Below, piece after piece: positions 16,984-24,186 of a stretch of 64,000 nt of DNA. The notes beneath the pieces are model-generated. The model saw only the letters and a program-made list of their open reading frames with translations, was not told the origin of the DNA and searched no databases. Position numbers and translations under genes: made by a program. Numbering within the stretch: position 1 is the first letter of the stretch; each line of letters begins with the position of its first letter. This DNA comes from Alterisphingorhabdus sp038748365 (GTDB lineage Bacteria > Pseudomonadota > Alphaproteobacteria > Sphingomonadales > Sphingomonadaceae). The stretch spans positions 171,087 to 235,086 of the forward strand of contig JBCDIZ010000005.1 in assembly GCA_038748365.1 (NCBI GenBank), in the 5' to 3' direction.

Positions 16984-17928
16984 ATGAGCGTGACTATCTT
17001 CATTGACGGCGGTGCGGGCACCACGGGGCTAGAAATCCGGCAGCGGCTGGAGCAGCGCGATGATGTGACTTTGCTGGCGCTCAGTGATGCCGATCGTCGC
17101 GATAGTGCCAGACGCAAAGAGGCGCTGAATGCATCGGATATCGGTATTCTCTGCCTGCCTGATGATGCGGCGCGCGAGGCAGTCGCGATGGTTGCTGATG
17201 GCAGCACACGCATTATCGATGCGTCGAGCGCCCATCGCACCCATGCCGACTGGACCTATGGCTTTGCGGAACTTTCGGCGGAGCAGTCCGGTGCAATTGC
17301 AAGTGCACGCTTTGTCAGCAATCCCGGCTGTTACCCCACAGGTTTTCTGGCGCTGATTGCGCCTCTGGTGCAGGCCGGGTTAGTGCCTGCGGACTATCCG
17401 TTCACCGTCCATGCAGTCTCCGGATATTCGGGTGGCGGCAAAGTATTGATCAGCCGCATGGAACAGGATGAACCCAATATCGCCTGGCGTGGCTATGGGC
17501 TCGATCTTGGCCATAAGCATCTGCCGGAGATGAAGGTTCATGCCGGACTGGCGCATGATCCGATTTTCGCGCCTGCCGTAGTCCATGCTTATCGTGGCAT
17601 GGCGGTCGAAGTGCCGCTGCATATTGGCGGAGCTTTGGGTGTCACCGAGCCAAAAGCGCTGCATGCGCAATTGGCCGAGCATTATGCCGATGCGCCTTTG
17701 GTGAAGGTCCTGCCTTATGCGGAAGATGGCGGCCCGAGCGAATTGCTGATCCGTTCAGGCGTGCCGGGCAGTGATGGTCTGACATTGCATGTCTTTGGCC
17801 GCGTCGATGGTACCCAAGCGCGGTTGGTGGCGATGCTCGACAATCTCGGCAAGGGTGCCGGCGGCGCGGCGGTGCAGAATCTCAATCTAATGGCGGGGTT
17901 TGATCCATTGAGTGGCCTAAGGTCATGA
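16984..17928 (+). CDS. argC: N-acetyl-gamma-glutamyl-phosphate reductase, type 2
   Basis: Reduces N-acetylglutamyl phosphate with NADPH in arginine synthesis. The nucleotide loop GAGTTG is at residues 10-15, and the catalytic cysteine is Cys116 in VSNPGCYPTG. The HAVSGYSGGGK segment and the histidine in GHKHLPEM complete the active site. At 314 residues it belongs to the short type 2 ArgC group. I take the ATG at 16984 and not the frame start at 16948: the family N-terminus is MSVTIFIDGGAGTTG, and the longer version would begin at the end of a palindromic repeat. It stands alone, not linked to other arginine genes in view. Confidence 0.93.
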   Translation: MSVTIFIDGGAGTTGLEIRQRLEQRDDVTLLALSDADRRDSARRKEALNASDIGILCLPDDAAREAVAMVADGSTRIIDASSAHRTHADWTYGFAELSAEQSGAIASARFVSNPGCYPTGFLALIAPLVQAGLVPADYPFTVHAVSGYSGGGKVLISRMEQDEPNIAWRGYGLDLGHKHLPEMKVHAGLAHDPIFAPAVVHAYRGMAVEVPLHIGGALGVTEPKALHAQLAEHYADAPLVKVLPYAEDGGPSELLIRSGVPGSDGLTLHVFGRVDGTQARLVAMLDNLGKGAGGAAVQNLNLMAGFDPLSGLRS

Positions 17929-17961
17929 TTGTAAGATATTTTTCTAAATCCAATTGATTTA

Positions 17962-17977
17962 TGTAGCGATCGCTACA
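17962..17977. promoter_or_regulatory. Perfect 16-bp palindrome, probable operator
   Basis: TGTAGCGATCGCTACA is a perfect dyad 36 bases before the ATG of the small membrane protein at 18014. Length and symmetry match operators of TetR-type repressors, and a TetR gene lies at 18667-19221. A link between the two is inference. Confidence 0.6.
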
Positions 17978-18013
17978 ATTTGATGCTATCTGGTCTTCTT
18001 AAAGGAGATCACC

Positions 18014-18427
18014 ATGTCCGAATCCGCTATTCTGGCCGCCCCGCGCCTTGCAGCAAAGCAAATCATCATCGCCATAGCTTCTGGTATAGTGCTGTGGTTT
18101 GCCGCTGCACTCTTGCTGCGGTTTCTGGGCGAAGCAGGCATGCTGGAACAGGGCAATATGGCACTGATCTATGCGCTGATCATTCCCGGCACCATGCCCT
18201 TTGTTTATCTCATCCGCATCATCGCTTCGATACAGCCCGGCCAGCTCGGTCCCGCGCTAGCCATTGCCACAGCCGCAGCGGCTCTGTGCGATGGCACGGC
18301 ATTAATCTGGTTCCCCTACCTCTATGGTGAAACGATAGAGATTGTCGCCATATCCGGCGCAAGCATTCTCTGGGGTGCCGGGGTTGCGATTGTGCTGGGC
18401 TTTGTGTTGGATCAGCGCAGTAATTAG
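18014..18427 (+). CDS. Small four-helix membrane protein, DUF5367-like
   Basis: A 137-residue integral membrane protein with four hydrophobic segments near residues 18-38, 48-67, 77-97 and 111-131. The sequence ALCDGTALIWFPYLYG and ILWGAGVAIVLGFVLD resemble the DUF5367 family, which has no known function; I hold this as likely, not certain. A strong aaaggaga ribosome site precedes the ATG at 18014, and a perfect palindrome lies in the promoter region, so expression is probably repressor-controlled. A GC-rich repeat directly follows the stop. The gene downstream on the opposite strand is a TetR regulator, a plausible partner. Confidence 0.7.
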   Translation: MSESAILAAPRLAAKQIIIAIASGIVLWFAAALLLRFLGEAGMLEQGNMALIYALIIPGTMPFVYLIRIIASIQPGQLGPALAIATAAAALCDGTALIWFPYLYGETIEIVAISGASILWGAGVAIVLGFVLDQRSN

Positions 18428-18570
18428 CCCTCTCCCCTTCAGGGGAGGGGCAGTGAGACTTAGCGCCGTAGCTTTAGCGAAGGCGGTTAGTCGCAGCGGG
18501 GTGGGGGATATCCACTTGTGCAGTGCCTGTGGAACGCCCCCACCCCAACCCCTCCCCTAAAGGGGAGGGA
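18428..18570. repeat. GC-rich palindromic repeat (family A)
   Basis: A 143-base element beginning ccctctccccttcaggggag and ending cccctcccctaaaggggagg, with the core agtcgcagcggggtggggg and cccccaccccaacccctccc. Its inner segment is cttagcgccgtagctttagc followed by gaaggcggttag; copies at 55037 and 58008 carry a different inner segment (gagcgaagcgagc). Confidence 0.88.
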
Positions 18571-18577
18571 GACTTAT

Positions 18578-18660
18578 GTTCTCACGCAAAGACGCGAAGG
18601 CGCAAAGAGTCGGCACCTTGAAACGACCTCTTGAAAATCTTCGCGTTCTTTGCGTGAAAT
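18578..18660. repeat. Inverted repeat of the cacgcaaaga type
   Basis: The arms ttctcacgcaaagacgcgaag and cttcgcgttctttgcgtgaaa face each other around a centre of about 40 bases, directly next to the family A element and before the end of the TetR gene. This is a separate repeat type seen once in the window. It could act as a terminator between the convergent genes. Confidence 0.75.
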
Positions 18661-18666
18661 AGAATA

Positions 18667-19221
18667 TTATCCCAGCGCATCCTGTCCGATCTGCTCCAGC
18701 CCGAGTGCCTTGAGCAGCACCTGACCTTCAACCATGACCAGCAACCGGCACGCTTCTTTATGCCGTGCTGCATCGTCAGATCCGGTTACGCGACCCTGGC
18801 CCCATTCGAGAAAACGCTGACCCAGCCTTTTGCCCACAGTCTGCGCATTGGCATCGCCATTGGCCCCCTCGCTGGCGAGCGCAATCCAGATGCGCATAAA
18901 GGGCCAGGCCAGATCGCTTGAAAGCAGCGGCATCAATGCAGCCAGCAAAGCATCGGGCGACATCGGTTCGCTATCGGCAATGGCGTCGAGCATCGCCACC
19001 ATGCGATCGGCGACCCGCTCCAATATCGCTGCCATCAGCTCGTGCTTGTCGGTGAAATAATAGAGCAGCATCCGGTCGCTGGTGCCCGCGGCTTTGGCCA
19101 ATGGCCGGAGGCTGGCGGCCGTCAGACCATTTTCCAATACAAAATCTGCCATGGCATCGACAATGGTGTCGACCTTTGCGCTGCGTTTTTTTGTTGGTTT
19201 GGGAGCCTCTTGCTGTGCCAT
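18667..19221 (-). CDS. TetR/AcrR family transcriptional regulator
   Basis: A 184-residue repressor-type protein. The N-terminal helix-turn-helix (about residues 17-63) is clear: VDTIVDAMADFVLENGLTAASLRPLAKAAGTSDRMLLYYFTDKHELM, with YYFTDK at the end of the recognition helix as in the family. The C-terminal ligand domain is not assignable to a known effector. The first ATG is at 19221; a TTG at 19227 would add two residues. It faces the membrane gene at 18014 tail to tail, with repeats between. The palindrome at 17962 is a candidate target, though 0.7 kb away and not in its own promoter. Confidence 0.9.
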   Translation of the reverse strand: MAQQEAPKPTKKRSAKVDTIVDAMADFVLENGLTAASLRPLAKAAGTSDRMLLYYFTDKHELMAAILERVADRMVAMLDAIADSEPMSPDALLAALMPLLSSDLAWPFMRIWIALASEGANGDANAQTVGKRLGQRFLEWGQGRVTGSDDAARHKEACRLLVMVEGQVLLKALGLEQIGQDALG

Positions 19222-19274
19222 TGCCAACGCCTAGCAGACAAATAGCGATTGGCACAGCATCCGTGACGAGCCTA

Positions 19275-19799
19275 TTAAGCGTTTGCGGGCAATAGCTTGG
19301 CGTTGCGCAACAGCGCGGCCGAGACCAGTGATACCAGCGCGCCCACCGGGAAAATCTCGGTAAAGGTAATCGGCATACGATAGACGGGATTGGCGTACAT
19401 CACTGCCGCATCCGCCATTTCCTGTTTAAGCGCTTCCAGCTCTGCAGCGGTTGCTCCCGCAGCCTCACGCGCAGCGAGTTGTGCTGCGCTATATTCCTCA
19501 AAAAAGGCATAATCGGTCTGCCACAGGAACAGCTCCCAGCCGACAACATAGACCACCCCGGCGACCACTGCGATGCCAAGTCCGACCTGCAGCGCTTTCC
19601 AGAAACGGATGACGCCGCCTTGCTCCACATCGCGATAGCGTTTCACGCCAACAAAGATCAGGCTCAGCGCAACCAGCATGATGAGATAGCCGACAAATTC
19701 GCTGCCACCGCTTTCTCCGCCAAACACCATGCCGAGTGTCATGGTACCAATGGTGATTGCGCCTGATAGCGCGCCAAAGAGCAGAATTATCCGTGTCAT
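19275..19799 (-). CDS. DUF4199 family membrane protein
   Basis: A 174-residue membrane protein. Hydrophobic segments are at about residues 4-26, 36-52, 70-92 and 146-165. The layout, with two N-terminal helices, a YRD-type charged loop (GVKRYRDVEQGGVIRFWKAL), and a long region with small residues and glutamates (AARKEAA-like, residues 105-135) before the last helix, matches DUF4199, a family of unknown function. The ATG at 19799 is the first in frame. It is followed upstream on the same strand, after a gap, by a LuxR-type regulator with its own membrane helices; these two gene types are often neighbours, which suggests a regulator-target pair (inference). Confidence 0.72.
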   Translation of the reverse strand: MTRIILLFGALSGAITIGTMTLGMVFGGESGGSEFVGYLIMLVALSLIFVGVKRYRDVEQGGVIRFWKALQVGLGIAVVAGVVYVVGWELFLWQTDYAFFEEYSAAQLAAREAAGATAAELEALKQEMADAAVMYANPVYRMPITFTEIFPVGALVSLVSAALLRNAKLLPANA

Positions 19800-19906
19800 A
19801 TTGTGTCTCCCATGTGTTCATCCGTTTGCGAATGGCGCATGGCTAAGCAGCTTCCTTGGCCCAATCCTATCGCCCAAAAGGGTGATTTGGCCATAGTCAC
19901 CTGTCT

Positions 19907-20332
19907 TTACGGGAGAATTCTGAGTTCTCTGGCCTTGCTGATCGCCTGGGTGCGGCGCGATACTTCCAGCTTGGTGAACAGGCTGGTGACATGCGTTTTG
20001 ACGGTGTTGGGCGAGATGTTGAGATGCCGGGCAATCTCTTTATTGGCATAGCCTTCGCCGAGCAGTTTGAGCACATCATATTCGCGCGCGCTGATGCCGA
20101 GCGCGGTCATGGCTTTATCGTTACGGGCAAAATCCTGCTGCTTGGGCTGGGTCAGACGCAGACCAACCCACAGCCCGACCAAGGCAAAAGCACAGGCAAT
20201 AATCACGATGTAAACCGAGCCGGACAGCGCCTGAATTGTGTAGCGATATTCCAGCCATTGCAGCGCGAACGCGCCTGCTGCCAGCACCAGTCCATAAAGA
20301 ATAATGGAGCGGTATATCGGCTTGAGCATCAT
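19907..20332 (-). CDS. Membrane-anchored LuxR-type regulator
   Basis: A 141-residue protein with two N-terminal membrane helices (about residues 7-26 and 37-60) and a C-terminal LuxR-type helix-turn-helix (about 78-138: ISAREYDVLKLLGEGYANKEIARHLNISPNTVKTHV, cut here for length at key residues). No phosphorylation or autoinducer domain is present, so control must come from the membrane part or by a partner protein. The start codon is ATG at 20332, followed directly by a second ATG at 20329. The DUF4199 gene lies downstream on the same strand with a 107-base gap and is the obvious candidate partner. Confidence 0.85.
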   Translation of the reverse strand: MMLKPIYRSIILYGLVLAAGAFALQWLEYRYTIQALSGSVYIVIIACAFALVGLWVGLRLTQPKQQDFARNDKAMTALGISAREYDVLKLLGEGYANKEIARHLNISPNTVKTHVTSLFTKLEVSRRTQAISKARELRILP

Positions 20333-20342
20333 CTTGCCTGCT

Positions 20343-21536
20343 TTAGAAAAAGGCCTGTATCCCCGTCTGCGCCCGGCCGAGGATCAGCGCGTGGACATCA
20401 TGCGCGCCTTCATAGGTGTTCACCGTTTCCAGATTCACCATATGGCGCATCACCTGATATTCCTCGGAAATGCCGTTGCCGCCATGCATGTCGCGTGCCT
20501 GGCGCGCAATATCGAGGGCCTTGCCGCAATTATTGCGTTTGACGATCGAGATCATCTCCGGCGCGAACCGGCCTTCATCCATCAACCGCCCAACGCGCAG
20601 CGAGGCTTGCAGACCCAGTGCGATCTCGGTCTGCATATCGGCGAGCTTTTTCTGGTAAAGCTGTGTCGCCGCGAGTGGCCGGTCAAACTGCTTGCGGTCC
20701 AGGCCATATTGCCGCGCCGCATGCCAGCAGAATTCCGCTGCGCCCATGCTGCCCCAGCTAATGCCATAGCGGGCGCGGTTGAGGCAACTGAACGGGCCTT
20801 TAAGGCCCTGCACATCGGGCAGTAGCTGCTCCTCGCCAACCTCCACCTCGTCCATCTGGATCATACCGGTGGTGGAGGCGCGCAGGCTCAGCTTACCCTT
20901 GATCTTTGGCGCTTCGAGGCCCTTCATGCCTTTTTCCAGAATGAAGCCGCGAATGGCGCCGCCATGCGCTTCGGATTTGGCCCAGACGACAAACACATCG
21001 GCAAAAGGCGCGTTGGATATCCAGGTTTTGGCACCGGAGATCACATAGCCGTCGTCGGTCTTTTTCGCGGTGGTCTTCATGCCGGCAGGATCGGAGCCGG
21101 CATCGGGCTCGGTGAGGCCAAAACAGCCGATCAGCGTGCCCGCGGTCAGGCCGGGCAGATATTTTTGCTTTTGCTCTTCGCTGCCAAAGCTGTTGATCGG
21201 GTGGATGACCAGAGAGCTTTGCACCGACATCATCGAGCGATAGCCGCTATCGACCCGCTCAACCTCGCGCGCGATCAGGCCATAGGAGACATAATTGGCC
21301 CCTGCGCCGCCATAGTCTTCGGAAAGGGTAACGCCGAGCAGTCCGGCTTCGCCCATCATCGGAAACAGCTCGGGCGCGTCAATTTCTTCACGATAGGCGT
21401 CGATTACGCGCGGCTGCAGCGTGCTCTGCGCAAAGCCATGCGCGCTGTCACGGATCAGCCGCTCCTCTTCGCTCAGCTGGTCATCAAGAAGGAAGGGGTC
21501 GTCCCAGGTGAAGGATATCAATTGTTCGCGTGCCAT
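20343..21536 (-). CDS. gcdH: Glutaryl-CoA dehydrogenase
   Basis: An FAD-dependent acyl-CoA dehydrogenase that oxidises and decarboxylates glutaryl-CoA to crotonyl-CoA in lysine and aromatic degradation. The 397-residue chain has the family parts FGLTEPDAGSDP and ISGAKTWISNAPFADVFVVWAK, and the catalytic base Glu376 in NTYEGAHDVHALILGRAQTG. That last sequence and RARYGISWGSMGAAEFC are specific to the glutaryl-CoA group and not to short-chain dehydrogenases. The ATG at 21536 is the first in frame. Its stop is 10 bases before the LuxR-type gene, so some co-transcription is possible, though no functional link is apparent. Confidence 0.93.
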   Translation of the reverse strand: MAREQLISFTWDDPFLLDDQLSEEERLIRDSAHGFAQSTLQPRVIDAYREEIDAPELFPMMGEAGLLGVTLSEDYGGAGANYVSYGLIAREVERVDSGYRSMMSVQSSLVIHPINSFGSEEQKQKYLPGLTAGTLIGCFGLTEPDAGSDPAGMKTTAKKTDDGYVISGAKTWISNAPFADVFVVWAKSEAHGGAIRGFILEKGMKGLEAPKIKGKLSLRASTTGMIQMDEVEVGEEQLLPDVQGLKGPFSCLNRARYGISWGSMGAAEFCWHAARQYGLDRKQFDRPLAATQLYQKKLADMQTEIALGLQASLRVGRLMDEGRFAPEMISIVKRNNCGKALDIARQARDMHGGNGISEEYQVMRHMVNLETVNTYEGAHDVHALILGRAQTGIQAFF

Positions 21537-21595
21537 GGCGGCTCAATAGGCCTGTTGCGGCGCATACTCAATATCTGTCTCGTGCCGGAGGTTAT

Positions 21596-21937
21596 CTAAG
21601 CGCGATAGGCAAGGCCAACGATTGTGCTGAGAATGGCAAAGCTGCCAAAGTGGATCATAAACGGCGCCAGCAGTTTTATGATCCGGCCATAGCTCGGTTG
21701 TGGCTGGCCCGCTTCGAGATTGCGCATCTCATCACCAATGGCGGTGGTCTGGCGCATGAGGAAGAGGATGATCAAGCACCAGCTACCGACTATGCCGGTA
21801 TAGAACAGCGTGTCGTTGCGTAGGAAAAAGCTGGCTACCAACGCGGCCTGAAACAGTATCGACAGGGCAAATAATTTCGCCAGCGGCTGCGTCAGCGTCC
21901 ATCGGCTGAAGCGGGTCAGTCTGTCGGCAAGGTTCAT
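21596..21937 (-). CDS. Small membrane protein of unknown function
   Basis: A 113-residue protein with three hydrophobic segments at about residues 22-41, 47-65 and 88-110. I do not recognise the family. The ATG at 21937 gives MNLADRLTRFSRW; a longer frame begins with TTG at 21973 and is less likely. It lies upstream of gcdH on the same strand with a 59-base gap, and next to a family C repeat that separates it from the divergent gloB. Confidence 0.6.
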   Translation of the reverse strand: MNLADRLTRFSRWTLTQPLAKLFALSILFQAALVASFFLRNDTLFYTGIVGSWCLIILFLMRQTTAIGDEMRNLEAGQPQPSYGRIIKLLAPFMIHFGSFAILSTIVGLAYRA

Positions 21938-21997
21938 AGCCACGTCGCTATCGCATGGCTGAGTTGGACGCAAATGCTACTAATGCCAGTTCTAACC

Positions 21998-22069
21998 CCG
22001 TTCGTGTCGAGCGAAGTCGAGACACTTTGTGAAGCGCATCGGCCTCTCGACTTCGCTCGAGGTGAACGG
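21998..22069. repeat. Family C palindromic repeat
   Basis: Left arm ccgttcgtgtcgagcgaagt, right arm cttcgctcgaggtgaacgg, with a 20-base centre. It lies about 100 bases upstream of gloB and is open in the gloB frame, which would give a spurious N-terminal extension. Confidence 0.9.
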
Positions 22070-22168
22070 AAGGTGTGGTCTGGGCTTGTTTGCTACCACC
22101 TTGCCAGAGGCGATGCAGATGCTAAGCATATTACAAGACCAGCCCCTAAACCCGCGAGGAGCCGCGCT

Positions 22169-22933
22169 ATGCCGCTTCATGTTCATCAATTCCCCTGTCT
22201 CAGCGACAATTACGGCTTTTTGCTGCATGATGATGTCAGCGGCGAGACCGCGGTTATCGATACCCCCGATGCCGAGGAAATCCTGAAACAGGCCGAGATT
22301 AAGGGCTGGACGATCAGCCATATCTGGAACACCCATTGGCACCCAGATCATGCCGGTGGCAATCAGGCGGTTAAGGATACCACTGGCTGCACCATCATTG
22401 CCCCCAGAGGCGATGGCGAGCGCATTCCGGTCTATGATCATCAGGTTGATCCCGGTGACACGGTAAAGCTGGGCGATCATATAGCGCATGTCATGGATGT
22501 ATCGGGCCATACGCTCGGCCATATCGCCTATCATCTGCCCGACAGCGAGATTGCCTTTGTCGGTGACAGCATCTTCGCGCTTGGCTGTGGACGTATGTTT
22601 GAGGGCACGCCGGAAATGATGTGGTCCACCATGTTGCGGCTGCGTAATCTGCCGGACAAAACCACACTCTATTGTGCGCATGAATATAGCCAGGCCAATG
22701 CCCGTTTCGCGACGCATATCGATCCGGAGAACAGCGCTCTGGCAGAATATTCTGCATGGATTGATGCGTTGCGGGCTGAAGACGAACCAACCGTGCCAAC
22801 AACGCTGGCGCGCGAGCTCGACACCAATCCATTTCTGCGCGCCGATGTCGCGGCGATGCAGGCGCATATGGGGCATGAGGGCGATGCCGTCGCCACCTTC
22901 GCCGCGATCCGCAGCGCCAAGGATAATTTCTGA
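22169..22933 (+). CDS. gloB: Hydroxyacylglutathione hydrolase (glyoxalase II)
   Basis: Hydrolyses S-lactoylglutathione to lactate and glutathione in methylglyoxal removal. The 254-residue metallo-beta-lactamase-fold protein shows the metal site THWHPDH (55-61), a histidine in VSGHTLGHI, the aspartate in FVGDSIFALGCGRMFEGT and a histidine in YCAHEYS, all standard for glyoxalase II. The ATG at 22169, with a gcgagga site before it, gives the family N-terminus MPLHVHQFPCLSDNY; the longer frame from 21974 runs through a repeat. The next gene starts 5 bases after its stop, so gloB is first in a four-gene operon. Confidence 0.95.
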   Translation: MPLHVHQFPCLSDNYGFLLHDDVSGETAVIDTPDAEEILKQAEIKGWTISHIWNTHWHPDHAGGNQAVKDTTGCTIIAPRGDGERIPVYDHQVDPGDTVKLGDHIAHVMDVSGHTLGHIAYHLPDSEIAFVGDSIFALGCGRMFEGTPEMMWSTMLRLRNLPDKTTLYCAHEYSQANARFATHIDPENSALAEYSAWIDALRAEDEPTVPTTLARELDTNPFLRADVAAMQAHMGHEGDAVATFAAIRSAKDNF

Positions 22934-22938
22934 AGCCT

Positions 22939-24186
22939 ATGGCTGGCGACAATGAAGATGGCCTGAGGCTGCGCCAGTTTACCGCCAGCCGCAAATGGGA
23001 TTTTGTCAGCGAAGAGGACCGCTATCTCTCGCGCCGTGAGGAGCCGCGCTATAATTTTGCGCTGATCGGCTGTGGCACCATGGGGCTGGAGCATTTGCGG
23101 GTGACGGCGCTGGAAGGGCAGGCGCGGGTGATCGGGGTACATGATCCGCATGGGCCCAGCCTGGCTGCCGCGCAGCGGCTGCATGATAGTCTTAGCAGCA
23201 ATCAGCCGCTTATCGTTTATGACAGCCCGGAAGCAGCCGCGAACGACCCGGCGGTGGATCTGGTGATTATTGCGACGCCCAATCATTCGCATTGGCAGTT
23301 GGTCGAGCCTTTGCTCGCCAGCGGCAAGCCGATGCTGGTCGAGAAACCCATGGCAACCACGCTGGAAGACGCCTTCGCGATGTTGCAGGCGGCAGAGGCG
23401 CATCCGACGCTGTTCCAGCTTGGTCTGCAATATCGCTACAAAGCGCTTTATGCCGAGGCTTTGGACCGGCTGGCGGACAAGGCCACCATTGGCAATCTCA
23501 AAACGCTGCGCATCGCCGAATACCGTCCGCCTTTTCTCGACAAGGTGGGGCAGTGGAACAAGTTTAACAGCGGCTCGGGCGGCACGCTGGTTGAGAAATG
23601 CTGCCACTATTTTGACCTGATGCACCGCATCACCGGCGCGCCGCCGGAGCGGGTCTTTGCCAATGGGTCGCAGGCAGTAAATTTCCGCGACCTTGCCCGT
23701 AATGGCGAGCAGGCGGATATGCTCGATAATGCCGATGTGCTGATCGATTATGCGCGCGGTGTCCGTGGCAGCTTCACGCTCAATATGCTTACACCCGATT
23801 TCCGCGAGGAGCTGGTGGTCACCGGCGATAAGGGCCAGCTGCGCGGGCAGGAACATGCCGATCCCAATGGCGATGACCAGTTTCGCAATACGTTGGATAT
23901 TGTGCAAGGCGATGCCGGACGAAGGCTGCATATCGAACCCAGCTATCCACGCTGGATCGAGCAGAGCGGTCACGGTGGTGCGAGCTGGCATTTGCATCGG
24001 CGGCTGATCGATGCGCTGGACGGCAAACCTAGCGATCTTGCAACAGCGCGCGAGGGCTTCTGGGCGTTTCTGGTTGGGGCTGCGGCGCAGCAGAGCATTG
24101 CCACCGGCGCACCGGTGGAGATTGCGGATATGCTGGATAAGGCCGGGATTGATGCTGCCGACGTGGTGTTTGATACGACCGCATGA
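22939..24186 (+). CDS. Gfo/Idh/MocA family oxidoreductase
   Basis: A 415-residue NAD(P)-dependent oxidoreductase. The Rossmann motif IGCGTMG is at about 43-49, and the family catalytic motif EKPMATT at 135-141. The substrate-domain residues KCCHYFDLMH follow, as in inositol- and sugar-type dehydrogenases. An unusual N-terminal extension of about 37 residues (to RYNF) precedes the Rossmann fold; it is charged and has no signal peptide, so the enzyme is cytoplasmic. Members act on sugars, polyols or related compounds; the substrate here is unknown. Its stop overlaps the start of the sodium symporter by four bases (ATGA), so import and oxidation are very likely coupled. Confidence 0.85.
   Translation: MAGDNEDGLRLRQFTASRKWDFVSEEDRYLSRREEPRYNFALIGCGTMGLEHLRVTALEGQARVIGVHDPHGPSLAAAQRLHDSLSSNQPLIVYDSPEAAANDPAVDLVIIATPNHSHWQLVEPLLASGKPMLVEKPMATTLEDAFAMLQAAEAHPTLFQLGLQYRYKALYAEALDRLADKATIGNLKTLRIAEYRPPFLDKVGQWNKFNSGSGGTLVEKCCHYFDLMHRITGAPPERVFANGSQAVNFRDLARNGEQADMLDNADVLIDYARGVRGSFTLNMLTPDFREELVVTGDKGQLRGQEHADPNGDDQFRNTLDIVQGDAGRRLHIEPSYPRWIEQSGHGGASWHLHRRLIDALDGKPSDLATAREGFWAFLVGAAAQQSIATGAPVEIADMLDKAGIDAADVVFDTTA

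Noticed and set aside
21974..22168. N-terminal extension of gloB through a family C repeat
   Set aside because: Glyoxalase II proteins begin at MPLHVHQF, and the repeat is only open by chance; a ribosome site sits before 22169. This contrasts with the repeat in the gene at 4454, where no later start exists.
22669..23997. A 442-codon open frame on the minus strand opposite gloB and the Gfo/Idh/MocA gene
   Set aside because: It spans two well-supported genes and shows no recognisable domain.
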